From contig VGFA01000007.1 of assembly GCA_016869025.1 (NCBI GenBank), positions 1 through 64,000 of the forward strand: a stretch of 64,000 nucleotides of DNA. Reading direction: 5' to 3'. A program made the translations under genes and the position numbers. Shown here piece by piece: positions 51,034 through 59,829 of this stretch. Source of the stretch: Armatimonadota bacterium. GTDB lineage: Bacteria > Sysuimicrobiota > Sysuimicrobiia > Sysuimicrobiales > Humicultoraceae. Within the stretch, counting starts at the first letter, position 1, and every line of letters starts with the position of its first letter. The notes beneath the pieces are model-generated. The model made no database searches. It saw only the letters and a list, made by a program, of their open reading frames with translations, and was not told the origin of the DNA.

Positions 51034-52829
51034 GGCTCATCCTCCGTGACAAACAGATCCACAAGGCGACCGCGGAGGACGTCCACCAGCCCGCGATCGG
51101 TCAGTTTCAGCGCAGGGCTGACCGCGAGAGTCAGGACTGCCAGGGTCATGATCGGCGAGCGGTGTTCGAATCCCAGGGCTGCCAGCGCCGACCGGAACGC
51201 CGCCACCTGCTCGCCGACCACGCGCACCGGCTGACCGGAAACGATTCCGGCCACCGGCAGAGGGACACCCGCCAGCACCTCGCTGCCGCGTACCGCGGCC
51301 ATGCCGCCGCCGTGCCCGACGACCCAGCCGGCGGCCGCAGCCATCTCGGCGGCGTTGCGCCCGACCACCAGCAGGTTGTGGCTGTCGTGCGCCCAGGTGG
51401 TCGCGATCGCTCCCTCACGCAGCGCACCGCGCACCAGCCCGTAGCCGGCGCTCCCGGAGCGGCCGTGGCGCTCGAACACCGCGGCCAGACAGAGACCGCT
51501 CGATTCCCAGTCCAGGCGACCGTCCACCAGGGGCAGCGTGGTCTCCGCGGCCCGCGTGTAGGTGGTTGTGGCGTTCATCTCCATCACCCGGACGCGCGCC
51601 GCGCTGCGTCCGACGGCCGGTCCCGCGCGAGCCTTCGCAAGGCCCGCGGGCGCCTCCACGCGGAAGCGTTCGATCCCGGGCGCCGGGATGCGCACCGTCC
51701 CCAGGCCGGCAGCGGGTGCGGGTCGCACCGCAACCACTCCGGGCAGCAGGCGTCCCTCCTCGGCCACGAGCACGCCCCGGGAGAAGACCGCGTCCGCCCG
51801 AAACTCCTCCAGGTCCCTGACGAGCACCAGGTGCGCAACCAGCCCGGGCGCGATCGCACCGCGATCGTAGAGCCGCATCCGGCGCGCCGGCGCCAGCGTG
51901 ACCGCGCGGATTCCCTCGACCGGATCCAGCCCCATCCGGACCGCCTCGCGCAGCACCAGGTCCAGGTGCCCGCGTGCCAGCAGGTCGTCGGGAAGGACGT
52001 CATCGGTGACCAGGCACAGGTTGAGGGCGCGGGCCGCGCCTTGGCAGGCAGCCAGCGTGTCCGGCGCCAACGACTTCTCCTGAAGCTGCAACGTTACTCC
52101 GCTGCGCAGCCGTTCCAGTGCGAGCGCCGGTGTCACGAAGGTGTGGTCGGAGTCTATCCCCGAAGCCACGAACGCGGCCAGGTCCACGCCGGTCAGGTTG
52201 GGCGCGTGGCCCTCGATCACGGTTCCGGCACCCAGCGCCTCTTCCAGGATTGCCGTCATGCGGGCGTCGCCTGCGATCACCGCGGGGTAGTCCATCACCT
52301 CGCCCAGCCCGACCACTCCCTGCCATCCCAGCGCCGTCGCGACCTCCCCCGGGCCAATGCTTGCGCCGGAGGTCTCCAGCGCGGTTGCAGGGACGCAGGA
52401 CGGCACCTGCATGAACACGTCCAGCGGCAGGTTGCGGCTCTGCTCGATCAGCAGGCGTATGCCCTCCAGGCCCATCACGTTCGCGATCTCGTGCGGGTCC
52501 GGCGTCACGGTAAGCACGCCCAGCGGGACAACCGCCTCTGCGAAGGCCGGCGGAAGCACCATCGTGCTCTCGAAGTGCAGGTGGCAATCCACCAGCCCTG
52601 GCACCGCGAATCGGTCTCGGCCTTCGATGATCTGGTGCGCAAGCGGCAGCGGGTCGCCGGGCGCGAGGATGCGGCTGAACAGCCCGCCGGCGATGCCGAT
52701 GTGCCCGCGAAGCACCTCGCCGGTGAACACGTTGACCACGCGCACGTTGGTTACGAGCAGGTCGAACGGCCGCCGGCCGGCTGCGGCCGCCGCGGCGATC
52801 TGATGTGCGGTGATCTCAGGGCGCATCAC
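51030..52829 (-). CDS. ade: Adenine deaminase
   Basis: A 599-residue amidohydrolase of the Ade family, which converts adenine to hypoxanthine and ammonia with a binuclear metal centre. The N-terminal DLLVTNVRVVNVFTGEVLRGHIGI, the metal motif DCHLHFESTM and the GHAPNLTG and IDSDHTF segments are characteristic. The C-terminal MTLAVLTLAVSPALKLTDRGLVD matches the Ade-specific domain. It overlaps the MFS gene upstream by 14 bp and the phosphorylase downstream by 4 bp. Confidence 0.93.
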   Translation of the reverse strand: MMRPEITAHQIAAAAAAGRRPFDLLVTNVRVVNVFTGEVLRGHIGIAGGLFSRILAPGDPLPLAHQIIEGRDRFAVPGLVDCHLHFESTMVLPPAFAEAVVPLGVLTVTPDPHEIANVMGLEGIRLLIEQSRNLPLDVFMQVPSCVPATALETSGASIGPGEVATALGWQGVVGLGEVMDYPAVIAGDARMTAILEEALGAGTVIEGHAPNLTGVDLAAFVASGIDSDHTFVTPALALERLRSGVTLQLQEKSLAPDTLAACQGAARALNLCLVTDDVLPDDLLARGHLDLVLREAVRMGLDPVEGIRAVTLAPARRMRLYDRGAIAPGLVAHLVLVRDLEEFRADAVFSRGVLVAEEGRLLPGVVAVRPAPAAGLGTVRIPAPGIERFRVEAPAGLAKARAGPAVGRSAARVRVMEMNATTTYTRAAETTLPLVDGRLDWESSGLCLAAVFERHGRSGSAGYGLVRGALREGAIATTWAHDSHNLLVVGRNAAEMAAAAGWVVGHGGGMAAVRGSEVLAGVPLPVAGIVSGQPVRVVGEQVAAFRSALAALGFEHRSPIMTLAVLTLAVSPALKLTDRGLVDVLRGRLVDLFVTEDEP

Positions 52830-54033
52830 GTCCTCCGGCTCCTGTGGCGTCGGTCGGATGAGCCGCGGTAAGCACGGCGGCCAGCCCCGTTGCCGCCAGC
52901 AGCACGGTCGCAGCCGCGACGAAGGCGGCGCCGAATCCCCGCTGGTCTATCACGAACCCAACCAGCAGAGGTGCCACCATCGCGCCGACATCCGCCATGG
53001 TGCGGTTGATCCCCAGGGCCACGCCCCAGTGTTTCTCGGGCACGACATCGGTGACAAGCGCGATTACGAGACTGCCTCCCAGGTTGGCCCACGAGACGAG
53101 GGAGACCGCGAGGACCACTCCCAGCGGGGAGCCGACGCCCAGGAAACTCAGCACCGAGACCCCCAGCGCAAAGAGGCCGGTCAGAATCACGCGCCGCGTT
53201 CCAAACAGACCTGCCAGACGGCCGCTGGCCAGCGCCGCGCCAAACCGCTGGATCGTGCCGATCATCAGAATGGCGCCGATCGCCGCTGGCCCGAGGTGTA
53301 TCTCCCGGGCGGAGAACAGCGGGATTAGCGTCGCGATGACCCCGCCGTGGAAGAAGAACAGCGCCATCATGATGATGCCGGGGCCGAGGATGCTCCGAAT
53401 CTCCAGCGGGGCTCCGCCAGAGGGATCGGTCTGCGCCGGCGCAACAGGACGATCGGCCGTAGGATCTGCCAGCCGGCGGCCTGCCCCCAGCGCCACGGTC
53501 CCGGCGATCACCGCGAGGACCAGCGAATACCGCCACGACAGCCAGCCGGCCACTGCGCCGCCGAGCGCCGGGCCCAGGGCCGTGCCCGTGAGAGCTGCGA
53601 TCTGGTGGTAGCTGAACAACTGCGCCTTGTTGTCGAGCGTGGCGACCTTGGAGATCCAATACTGGATCGTGATGAAGAACAGCGCGGACCCCACGCCCAT
53701 GATCGCCCGCCCAACGAGCACGACGGCGAACGAAGGCGCCAGGGCCACGGCGACCCCTCCTGCGGCCAGGATCGCGCCGCCCGCGGCCAGCATCGCCGGC
53801 AGGGCGGAGCGGGCCACGAGCCGGCCCATCGGTACGTTCACGAGCAGCCGGATCCCGTGGTACACCGACAGCGCAAGTGCCACGCTGCCGGCAGAAACCC
53901 GGAACTCCCGCTGCACCTGCGGCAGGAGCGGGCCGAAGACGGAAACGCCTATCTCGAATCCCACGAGGATGAGCAAGAGCGGCATTATGACCGCCGCTCC
54001 TTTGCTCACGCGGATGGGTGTTACGCGGGCCAC
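52816..54033 (-). CDS. MFS transporter of the purine-salvage operon
   Basis: A 405-residue protein with twelve predicted helices, starting with a short Arg/Lys-containing N-terminus and EIGVSVFGPLLPQVQREFRV in the first helix. It contains a FGTRRVILTGLFALGV loop. It is the first gene of an operon that continues, with a 14-bp overlap, into adenine deaminase and a nucleoside phosphorylase. Uptake of purine bases or nucleosides is therefore a reasonable inference, although MFS substrates are hard to predict. Confidence 0.82.
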   Translation of the reverse strand: MARVTPIRVSKGAAVIMPLLLILVGFEIGVSVFGPLLPQVQREFRVSAGSVALALSVYHGIRLLVNVPMGRLVARSALPAMLAAGGAILAAGGVAVALAPSFAVVLVGRAIMGVGSALFFITIQYWISKVATLDNKAQLFSYHQIAALTGTALGPALGGAVAGWLSWRYSLVLAVIAGTVALGAGRRLADPTADRPVAPAQTDPSGGAPLEIRSILGPGIIMMALFFFHGGVIATLIPLFSAREIHLGPAAIGAILMIGTIQRFGAALASGRLAGLFGTRRVILTGLFALGVSVLSFLGVGSPLGVVLAVSLVSWANLGGSLVIALVTDVVPEKHWGVALGINRTMADVGAMVAPLLVGFVIDQRGFGAAFVAAATVLLAATGLAAVLTAAHPTDATGAGGRDAP

Positions 54034-54047
54034 GATTCCGGTGTCCG

Positions 54048-54431
54048 CTACGAGCGAGGGTTGGGCGAAGAGGGCGGCGGGGCCTGATACGGCTTCATCT
54101 CGTAGAACTCCGGCGGTGCACCCGGGTTGCCCCTACCGTCCTTTGGACCGGGCTTCAACTGGTAGAGCCGGCCCTCGTGGTAGAACAGGATCACGGGCTC
54201 GCACTCTCTCTGCTGTGGCTGCTGGCGCTGGCTGTCAGGTCCGGGCAGGGGGATAAACTCGCGCATCTCCAGGGGCTGCTGGTCTGGCCGCGGCGCCTGC
54301 AGAATGGACTGAGAAACGGTGGCCGCGGTCACCGGCGCCGCGCGGTCAGAGGCCTGGACCGCGGTATAGACAACACCACCCGCCCCGACCGCAACGACCG
54401 CCAGCAGTAGCCAACCTGCCCCCCTGAACAT
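54048..54431 (-). CDS. Secreted or membrane-anchored hypothetical protein
   Basis: A 127-residue protein with one N-terminal hydrophobic segment (residues 4-26, WLLLAVVAVGAGGVVYTAV) and a Pro/Gln-rich soluble part that includes CEPVILFYHEGRLYQLKPG. It ends in a Pro/Ser-rich tail. I do not recognise a family. It lies 14 bp upstream of the MFS gene on the same strand and may be co-transcribed. Confidence 0.55.
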   Translation of the reverse strand: MFRGAGWLLLAVVAVGAGGVVYTAVQASDRAAPVTAATVSQSILQAPRPDQQPLEMREFIPLPGPDSQRQQPQQRECEPVILFYHEGRLYQLKPGPKDGRGNPGAPPEFYEMKPYQAPPPSSPNPRS

Positions 54432-54565
54432 CGCTTTCGCCCCCTGCTACTGCGCCCTGCCTGCGTAAAGGGTAGCACAAATGCGGCAGGTGTTCAGCAG
54501 CCAGCCGCAGGAACTACCTCCGCCGCCGGGTAATGTGGAATGGGATCAGATTGCCGAGGTGAACG

Positions 54566-55870
54566 ATGACGGACGAACACGCCGCCTTCGCAGACCGCGT
54601 CACCCGTATGCGCGACCTCCTCGCGGCCAACCTCTCCGAGGACTGGCCCAACCTGCCTGTAGTCGGCGGCGAAGGCGCATTTCTGTTTGGCCTGGACGGC
54701 CGGCGCTATCTCGACTTCGTCGCAGGGTTTGCCGCGTGCAACCTGGGTCACCGCCATCCCCGCGTGGTCGCTGCGGCCAAAGCCCAGATGGACCGGCTCA
54801 TCCACGGCGCGATCGGCCTGGTCGCGTACGACCCGGTCCTGCGCTTGAGCGAGGATCTGGGGCGGATCACGCCGGGCGATCTCAACGCCTTCTTCTGGGG
54901 CAGCAGCGGCACGGAGGCCGTGGAAGGCGCCCTGAAGTTGGCGCGGTACGTTACCGGCCGGCCGGCCATCGTGGGCTTTATCGGCGGCTTCCACGGCCGG
55001 TCGTTTGGATCAACCTCGGTCACCGCGTCCAGCGCCAAGTATCGCCGGCACTACGAGCCGCTGCTTCCCTCGATCTACCATGTGCCGTTCCCCTACTGCT
55101 TCCGCTGCCCGCACCGCACCGGCCCCGGATGCTGCGGCGATCCCCTCGCTAGTCTGGACCGGCTGTTCCAGTATGTGGTGGACCCAGGCGAGGTCGCGGC
55201 GGTGATCGTTGAGCCGATCCAGGGAGAGGGCGGCTTCGTGGTGCCGCCGTCGGATTTCCTGCCCGGCCTCCGGGACCGCTGCAGCCAGCACGGAATCATG
55301 TTGATCTTCGACGAGATCCAGACAGGGTTCGGCCGCACCGGCGCGATGTTCGCATCCGAAACATTCGGTGTCACGCCGGACATCCTGGCCCTTTCCAAGA
55401 GCATCGCTTCCGGTTTCCCACTGAGCGCGGTGGCCGCCAGCCCAGACCTGATGCAAAGATGGGGTCCTGGCACGCACGGGACGACCTTCGGCGGCAACCC
55501 GGTGTCGTGCGCAGCGGCGATTGCCACCCTGGAGGTGTTCCGGGAGGAGGGCGTCCTCGACGACGCCCGCGCGCGCGGCGAGGAGGCGATGGCTCGGCTG
55601 GGCGATCTTGCCCGGCGATCGCCGTTTGTGGGAGACGTTCGGGGAAGGGGACTGATGATCGGCCTGGAGTTCGTGGATCCCTCCGCGGATGGCGCGCCCA
55701 ACGGCGACGCCGTTCGCAGCGTCCTGGAGGGATGCCTGCGGCGCGGCCTGCTCCTCTATCCGGCCGGGCAGTCCGGCCACGTGCTGCGGATCACCCCGCC
55801 GCTGACGGTGAGCCGCGCAGAGCTCGACGAGGGGCTGAGTATCCTGTCAGAGGTGGTCGCCGCGCTCTAG
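54566..55870 (+). CDS. Class III PLP-dependent aminotransferase
   Basis: A 434-residue aminotransferase of the acetylornithine / 4-aminobutyrate / ornithine group. The cofactor phosphate site GSSGTEAVEGALKLARY, the Asp of LIFDEIQTGFGRTG and the Schiff-base Lys278 in LSKSIASGFPLSA are all present. A cysteine cluster (CFRCPHRTGPGCCG) near 175-188 is typical of the 4-aminobutyrate/basic amino acid type. Its stop is the CTAG copied in a 32-bp duplication shared with the convergent ABC gene. Confidence 0.9.
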   Translation: MTDEHAAFADRVTRMRDLLAANLSEDWPNLPVVGGEGAFLFGLDGRRYLDFVAGFAACNLGHRHPRVVAAAKAQMDRLIHGAIGLVAYDPVLRLSEDLGRITPGDLNAFFWGSSGTEAVEGALKLARYVTGRPAIVGFIGGFHGRSFGSTSVTASSAKYRRHYEPLLPSIYHVPFPYCFRCPHRTGPGCCGDPLASLDRLFQYVVDPGEVAAVIVEPIQGEGGFVVPPSDFLPGLRDRCSQHGIMLIFDEIQTGFGRTGAMFASETFGVTPDILALSKSIASGFPLSAVAASPDLMQRWGPGTHGTTFGGNPVSCAAAIATLEVFREEGVLDDARARGEEAMARLGDLARRSPFVGDVRGRGLMIGLEFVDPSADGAPNGDAVRSVLEGCLRRGLLLYPAGQSGHVLRITPPLTVSRAELDEGLSILSEVVAAL

Positions 55871-55909
55871 CCGCCCGACGGCGCGCCGACGGGGCGCTCT
55901 AGCCGCCCG
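55862..55909. repeat. Direct repeat carrying the stop codons of two convergent genes
   Basis: A 16-bp direct repeat (GCGCTCTAGCCGCCCG) at 55862-55877 and 55894-55909, 32 bp apart; the intervening sequence is also partly duplicated. The first copy contains the aminotransferase TAG stop. The second contains, on the opposite strand, the TAG stop of the ABC ATPase. The palindromic CTAG gives a stop on both strands. Confidence 0.85.
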
Positions 55910-56723
55910 CGGAGCCGCCGCCCGTCGGGCGCTCCTCGTCCAGCACCCGCAGCGTCTCCTCCCGGATCAGGCCGTGCACCCGCTGGCGCAGCGCGATGAA
56001 CTCCGGCGTGTCCATAACGCTCACCTCGCGCGGCCTGGGAAGCGTGACCGCTACCTCGGTCTTGATCCGGCCTGGGCGAGAGGTCATTACGTAGATCCGA
56101 TCGGAGAGCAGTATCGCCTCGTCTATGTCGTGGGTCACGAACAGCACGGTCTTATGCGTCTGCTCCCAGACCCGCAGCAGCAACTCCTGCATCACCGAGC
56201 GCGTCTGCGCGTCCAGCGCGCCAAAGGGCTCGTCCATCAGCAGGATCGCCGGTTCGTTGGCCATCGCGCGCGCAATCGCCACGCGCTGCTGCATCCCGCC
56301 CGAGAGTTCCTTAGGGTAGGCCGGCTCGGTGCCCCGCAGGCCCACCAGGTCCAGGTAACGGCGCACCACCTCCTGCCGCTCCTCCGCCGGAGTGCCGCGC
56401 AGCCGCAGGCCGAACTCCACGTTGCCCTGCACCGTCAGCCAGGGAAAAAGCGTGTAGGACTGGAACACCATGCCGCGGTCGGCGCCCGGGCCCTCGACCG
56501 GGCGGTTGTCGAGCAACACCTCGCCCGAAGTCGGCCGGATCAGTCCGGCCACGATGCGCAGCAGCGTTGATTTGCCACAGCCGGAGGGCCCGACGATCGA
56601 GACGAACTCCTCGTCGCGGACGCCCAGGTTGAGATGTTCAACGGCCGTCACGGTGCCGCCCCTTCGGCGGGTGAAGACCACGCTCAGGCCGCGGATGGCG
56701 AGCTTCAGATCTTCGGCGACCAC
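55899..56723 (-). CDS. Sulfonate/nitrate-type ABC importer ATPase (SsuB/TauB-like)
   Basis: A 274-residue ATPase with Walker A GPSGCGKST, Q-loop VFQSYTLFPW, signature LSGGMQQR, Walker B ILLMDEPFGALD and H-loop VTHDIDEA, as in the SsuB/TauB/NrtD group. GTG 56723 is the best start I can offer; it overlaps the permease stop by 19 bp and lacks a clear ribosome site. The frame remains open far upstream in shadow of the permease. The C-terminus is Gly-rich. Confidence 0.88.
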   Translation of the reverse strand: MVAEDLKLAIRGLSVVFTRRRGGTVTAVEHLNLGVRDEEFVSIVGPSGCGKSTLLRIVAGLIRPTSGEVLLDNRPVEGPGADRGMVFQSYTLFPWLTVQGNVEFGLRLRGTPAEERQEVVRRYLDLVGLRGTEPAYPKELSGGMQQRVAIARAMANEPAILLMDEPFGALDAQTRSVMQELLLRVWEQTHKTVLFVTHDIDEAILLSDRIYVMTSRPGRIKTEVAVTLPRPREVSVMDTPEFIALRQRVHGLIREETLRVLDEERPTGGGSAGG

Positions 56724-57526
56724 GGCAGCAGCAGCTTGTGAAGGCGCTTGAAGGTCAGGTCGAAGACGAAGCCCAGTAGGCCGATGGTGAACAACCCGAC
56801 GAAGATGCGGTCGGTGAACAGACCGCGGCCGGCGTCCAGGATCATGTATCCCAGCCCGCGGTTGGCCGCGACCAGCTCGGCGACGATCAGGTAGGTCCAG
56901 GCCCAGCCCATCGTGATGCGCAGGTTGTCCATAACCCCCGGCAGTGTGGCGGGCAGGAGCACACGGCCGAAGACGTCGGCGCGGCTGGCGCCCAGCGTGT
57001 AAGCGCTGTCGAGCAGGTCCTTTGGCACGCCCGCGGACACGTCCGATATCAGCAGGATCAACTGGAAGAACGTGCCGATGAAGATCACCGCCACCTTCTG
57101 CGAAGTGCCGATCCCGATGTAGAGGATCAGCAGCGGGATCATCGCGCTTACCGGCAGGTAGCGGACGAAGTTCACCACGGGTTCCACAAGGGACTCGACG
57201 AACTTGAGGGTGCCCATCAGGATACCGAGCGGCACGGCCAGTAGCACGGCCAGCACCCATCCCGTGACGATTACGCTGACGCTGGCCCAGGTGTGCTCGG
57301 CCAGGCTGCCGTCCGCGATGAGCGCGGCCGCGGCCCGCACGATGTCAGACGGCGACGGCAGGAACAGGGGGGTGACGAAGCCGCCGTAGGTCAGGATGGC
57401 CCACAGCGAGAAGAGCCCTGCGGCCGACGCGCCCACCCCTGCCAGGTACGCGCTGCGGGAGATCGGCTCGTGCGGCCGCAGGATCTCGCTTAGCCGGGCC
57501 AGCAGCCCGGGTCGGTCTCGTTTCAC
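56705..57526 (-). CDS. Sulfonate/nitrate-type ABC importer permease (SsuC/TauC-like)
   Basis: A 273-residue permease with six helices. The conserved FVRYLPVSAMIPLLILYIGIG and the EAA-like loop YTLGASRADVFGRVLLPATLPG are family hallmarks. It lies 13 bp after the binding-protein gene and overlaps the ATPase gene. The complete importer is binding protein, permease, ATPase in that order. Confidence 0.92.
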   Translation of the reverse strand: MKRDRPGLLARLSEILRPHEPISRSAYLAGVGASAAGLFSLWAILTYGGFVTPLFLPSPSDIVRAAAALIADGSLAEHTWASVSVIVTGWVLAVLLAVPLGILMGTLKFVESLVEPVVNFVRYLPVSAMIPLLILYIGIGTSQKVAVIFIGTFFQLILLISDVSAGVPKDLLDSAYTLGASRADVFGRVLLPATLPGVMDNLRITMGWAWTYLIVAELVAANRGLGYMILDAGRGLFTDRIFVGLFTIGLLGFVFDLTFKRLHKLLLPWSPKI

Positions 57527-57539
57527 CGCCCGGAGCGTC

Positions 57540-58529
57540 TCACTTCCCTACGAACGATGGATCCAGGATGTCCGCCGCCTTGATTCCCTTCATCCCGGCC
57601 TTGCCCAGACCGGTCCACAGGTCAATGGCGAACTGCGCGGTCTTGTAGCCGATCCCGGGCTTGTCCTTCGTGCCGAAGAACTCCTGGGAGGCGGCCAGAT
57701 CGTAGTAACGGATGCCGGTCAGCGTCTCCGCGAAGACCTTGGTATCCTTCAGCCAGCCGCCGACCGCCTCGGCCATGATCTTGTTGCTCTCGTCCGGGTT
57801 CTGCTTCCAGTAGTCCACGGCGCGATGCCAGGCCCGCACGAGGTTGGCCATGTCCTTGGGCCGGGCCTTGATCACGTCCTTGCGGAAGACCAGGACGTCC
57901 ACTATCAGGTTGGGCGTGGCAGAAGAGTCAACCAGGATCTTGCCGTGCGGCGCCTGCTTGCCCTTGGTCAGCCAGGGCTCCCAGGTTACCGCGGCGTCCA
58001 CCTTGCCGGCCACGAACGCCGCGCCCGCGTCCCCGGCGGTCATGTTGACCGCGGTGATGTCCTTTAGCGAGAGGCCGGCCTGCTTGAGGAGGAAGGCCAG
58101 GAAGAAGTGGCTTACCGAACCCTCGCTGAATGCCACCTTCTTGCCCTTGAGATCCTTGACTGATGCGATCTCCTTGCGCGCGACGATGCCGTCGCCGCCC
58201 TTGGAGTCGTCCATCGCGAGAATGGCGGCCATCTGGAAGTCGGGCTTGACGCGCTGCACCACCGTGTCAATCGTCGTCATGAGCCCGTCAATGCGCTTGG
58301 CGGCCAGCGCCACGTACCGGGGCTTGGTGTCCTCCATCAGCACAAACTCGACCGAGGTTCCCAGCTCCTTCAGGAAACCCTTCTTCTCCGCGAGGAAGAG
58401 CGGACCGTAGCCCACCCAGACCGGATATCCTATCTTGAGCGGGGTCTGGGCAGGAAGGGGCGCGGGCCGGACGAGCACGCCCGCTACCAGGGCCACTGCC
58501 AGGAACAGAGCTATCCGACGTGCTTTCAT
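57540..58529 (-). CDS. ABC importer substrate-binding protein, SsuA/NMT1-THI5 type
   Basis: A 329-residue secreted protein. The signal peptide is residues 1-28, ending ALPAQ-like. The mature start PLKIGYPVWVGYGPLFLAEKKGFLKE is the usual ligand-binding N-terminus of the NMT1/SsuA group. It also has VAFSEGSVSHFFL and DAAVTWEPWL. ATG 58529 follows GGAGGTGG. Known ligands of the group are sulfonates, nitrate, taurine and pyrimidine precursors; none can be chosen here. It lies 32 bp downstream of a PfkB kinase gene. Confidence 0.9.
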   Translation of the reverse strand: MKARRIALFLAVALVAGVLVRPAPLPAQTPLKIGYPVWVGYGPLFLAEKKGFLKELGTSVEFVLMEDTKPRYVALAAKRIDGLMTTIDTVVQRVKPDFQMAAILAMDDSKGGDGIVARKEIASVKDLKGKKVAFSEGSVSHFFLAFLLKQAGLSLKDITAVNMTAGDAGAAFVAGKVDAAVTWEPWLTKGKQAPHGKILVDSSATPNLIVDVLVFRKDVIKARPKDMANLVRAWHRAVDYWKQNPDESNKIMAEAVGGWLKDTKVFAETLTGIRYYDLAASQEFFGTKDKPGIGYKTAQFAIDLWTGLGKAGMKGIKAADILDPSFVGK

Positions 58530-58561
58530 CTTGCCACCTCCGAGTAAGACACCTTGCCTGC

Positions 58562-59440
58562 TTAGAGCCAATCCGGTGGATTCCCTGCCAGCATGCCCTT
58601 TGCTTCTTCCCGAGACCCACGGTAGGGCCCGGGGTGTTCCATTTTCAGCGAGGTGACCGCGGCGGCCATCCGGCACGCCTCCTCTGGTGATGAGTCCAGC
58701 CGCGAAGCCGCGTACGTGGCAAAGCACGTGTCGCCCCGGCCGGTGCGGCCGCGCACCACCCGGGGAGTGAACGCGGCCTCAACGAACGTTCCTTCCGCGC
58801 AGACGAGGATCCCGCCCGCGTGCGTCAGCACGACCTCCCGCGGCCCCAGCGCGGCCAGGGCTTCCGCCGCCTTCCGGAGGTCGGTCTGGCCTGTGAGCAC
58901 TTCGGCCTCCGCGTCGTCGGCCTTCAGGAACGCGACGCCGGCGAGGTCTGACGCCTTGCCGGGCCAGTCCACGGTGACCAGCGCGTCGCCCTGCCGGACC
59001 CGCACGAACCCCTGCACGTCGAGCCCGACCGGCCCGCGCCCAGCCAGTTCGCCCACGACATCACGGGCAACCTCACCCGCCATCAAGGGAGTGATGATGG
59101 TGACGCGCGTGTCCAGGCGAGGGATCTCCCCGGAGGAGAATGGACCGGCGAACGCCAGGGGCCGGCAGATCCGCCGGTCCATCTCTTTGCCCGGATAGGT
59201 GTTCTCTATGCCGGTGGTCTCTGGAGCCGCTACCGCGTGGACGCTTATCCCCTCGCTGCGCAGCTCCTCCAGCAGTCCGAAATCGTCCGGGTGGAGGCGA
59301 GTGACGACCGCGACGCTGAAGCCGAGCCGGCGCAGCGCCATCGAACCGTAGTAGACCCCGCCCCCGGACGCGATCTCCGTGACCCCACGGAAGATCAACC
59401 TGTCCTTGGCGAAGTGCCCTACAAGCGCGACGTCAATCAC
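58562..59440 (-). CDS. PfkB-family sugar/nucleoside kinase
   Basis: A 292-residue ribokinase-like protein, a little short for the family. The N-terminal GGGVYYGSMALRRLG substrate region and the C-terminal RTGRGDTCFATYAA motif, whose Asp is the catalytic base and whose Gly-Gly forms the anion hole, are clear. Substrate (sugar, nucleoside or hydroxymethylpyrimidine-like alcohol) is open. It lies directly before the ABC importer genes on the same strand, which suggests it phosphorylates the imported compound. Confidence 0.83.
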   Translation of the reverse strand: MIDVALVGHFAKDRLIFRGVTEIASGGGVYYGSMALRRLGFSVAVVTRLHPDDFGLLEELRSEGISVHAVAAPETTGIENTYPGKEMDRRICRPLAFAGPFSSGEIPRLDTRVTIITPLMAGEVARDVVGELAGRGPVGLDVQGFVRVRQGDALVTVDWPGKASDLAGVAFLKADDAEAEVLTGQTDLRKAAEALAALGPREVVLTHAGGILVCAEGTFVEAAFTPRVVRGRTGRGDTCFATYAASRLDSSPEEACRMAAAVTSLKMEHPGPYRGSREEAKGMLAGNPPDWL

Positions 59441-59456
59441 TACGGCTTCTCAATCT

Positions 59457-59744
59457 CTACGGTTTCATCGAGGCGATGAACGTGTCAATGGGGATCATGG
59501 GCAGCGTCTGGATCTTCACGCTGCCCCGCGCGCCCAACTCGATCGAGACCCGCGCCACGACCTCCGAGCTGGGCGCTTCCAGGATAGTAACGAAGTCGAA
59601 CGGGCCCAGAACGGCATACTGCGCCAGGATCTTGGCCCCCCAGGCCTCGACCTCCTTGTTGACCTCCTTGATCCGGGCCGGGTTCTTCCTGATCGTCTCC
59701 GCGCCCTCGTCCGTCAGGTTGCTGAGCATCAGATAGGCACCCAT
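59457..59744 (-). CDS. GYD domain protein
   Basis: A 95-residue protein that contains LMLSNLTDEGAETIRKNPARIKEVNKEVEAWGAKI and GPFDFVTILEAP, the core of the GYD family (small dimeric alpha-beta proteins of unknown function). The ATG at 59744 follows AGGAGGGG; the frame is open for 13 more codons upstream. It probably leads the operon into the PfkB kinase and the ABC importer, and it is divergent from the Lon-like protease gene. Confidence 0.8.
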   Translation of the reverse strand: MGAYLMLSNLTDEGAETIRKNPARIKEVNKEVEAWGAKILAQYAVLGPFDFVTILEAPSSEVVARVSIELGARGSVKIQTLPMIPIDTFIASMKP

Positions 59745-59829
59745 CCGCCACCCCTCCTGGTGTTTCGGATTCCCTACACCCACCTCGATTCGATAGGAGA
59801 GGGCTGTTTACCCCCCGAATGTTCCCTAC

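Noticed and set aside
51162-52871. A 569-codon plus-strand frame opposite adenine deaminase.
   Set aside because: Low-complexity Gln/Arg/His-rich translation with no recognisable motif; the opposite strand is an intact Ade with its metal site. The same reasoning removes the long antisense frames at 10818-12275 and 60175-61794.
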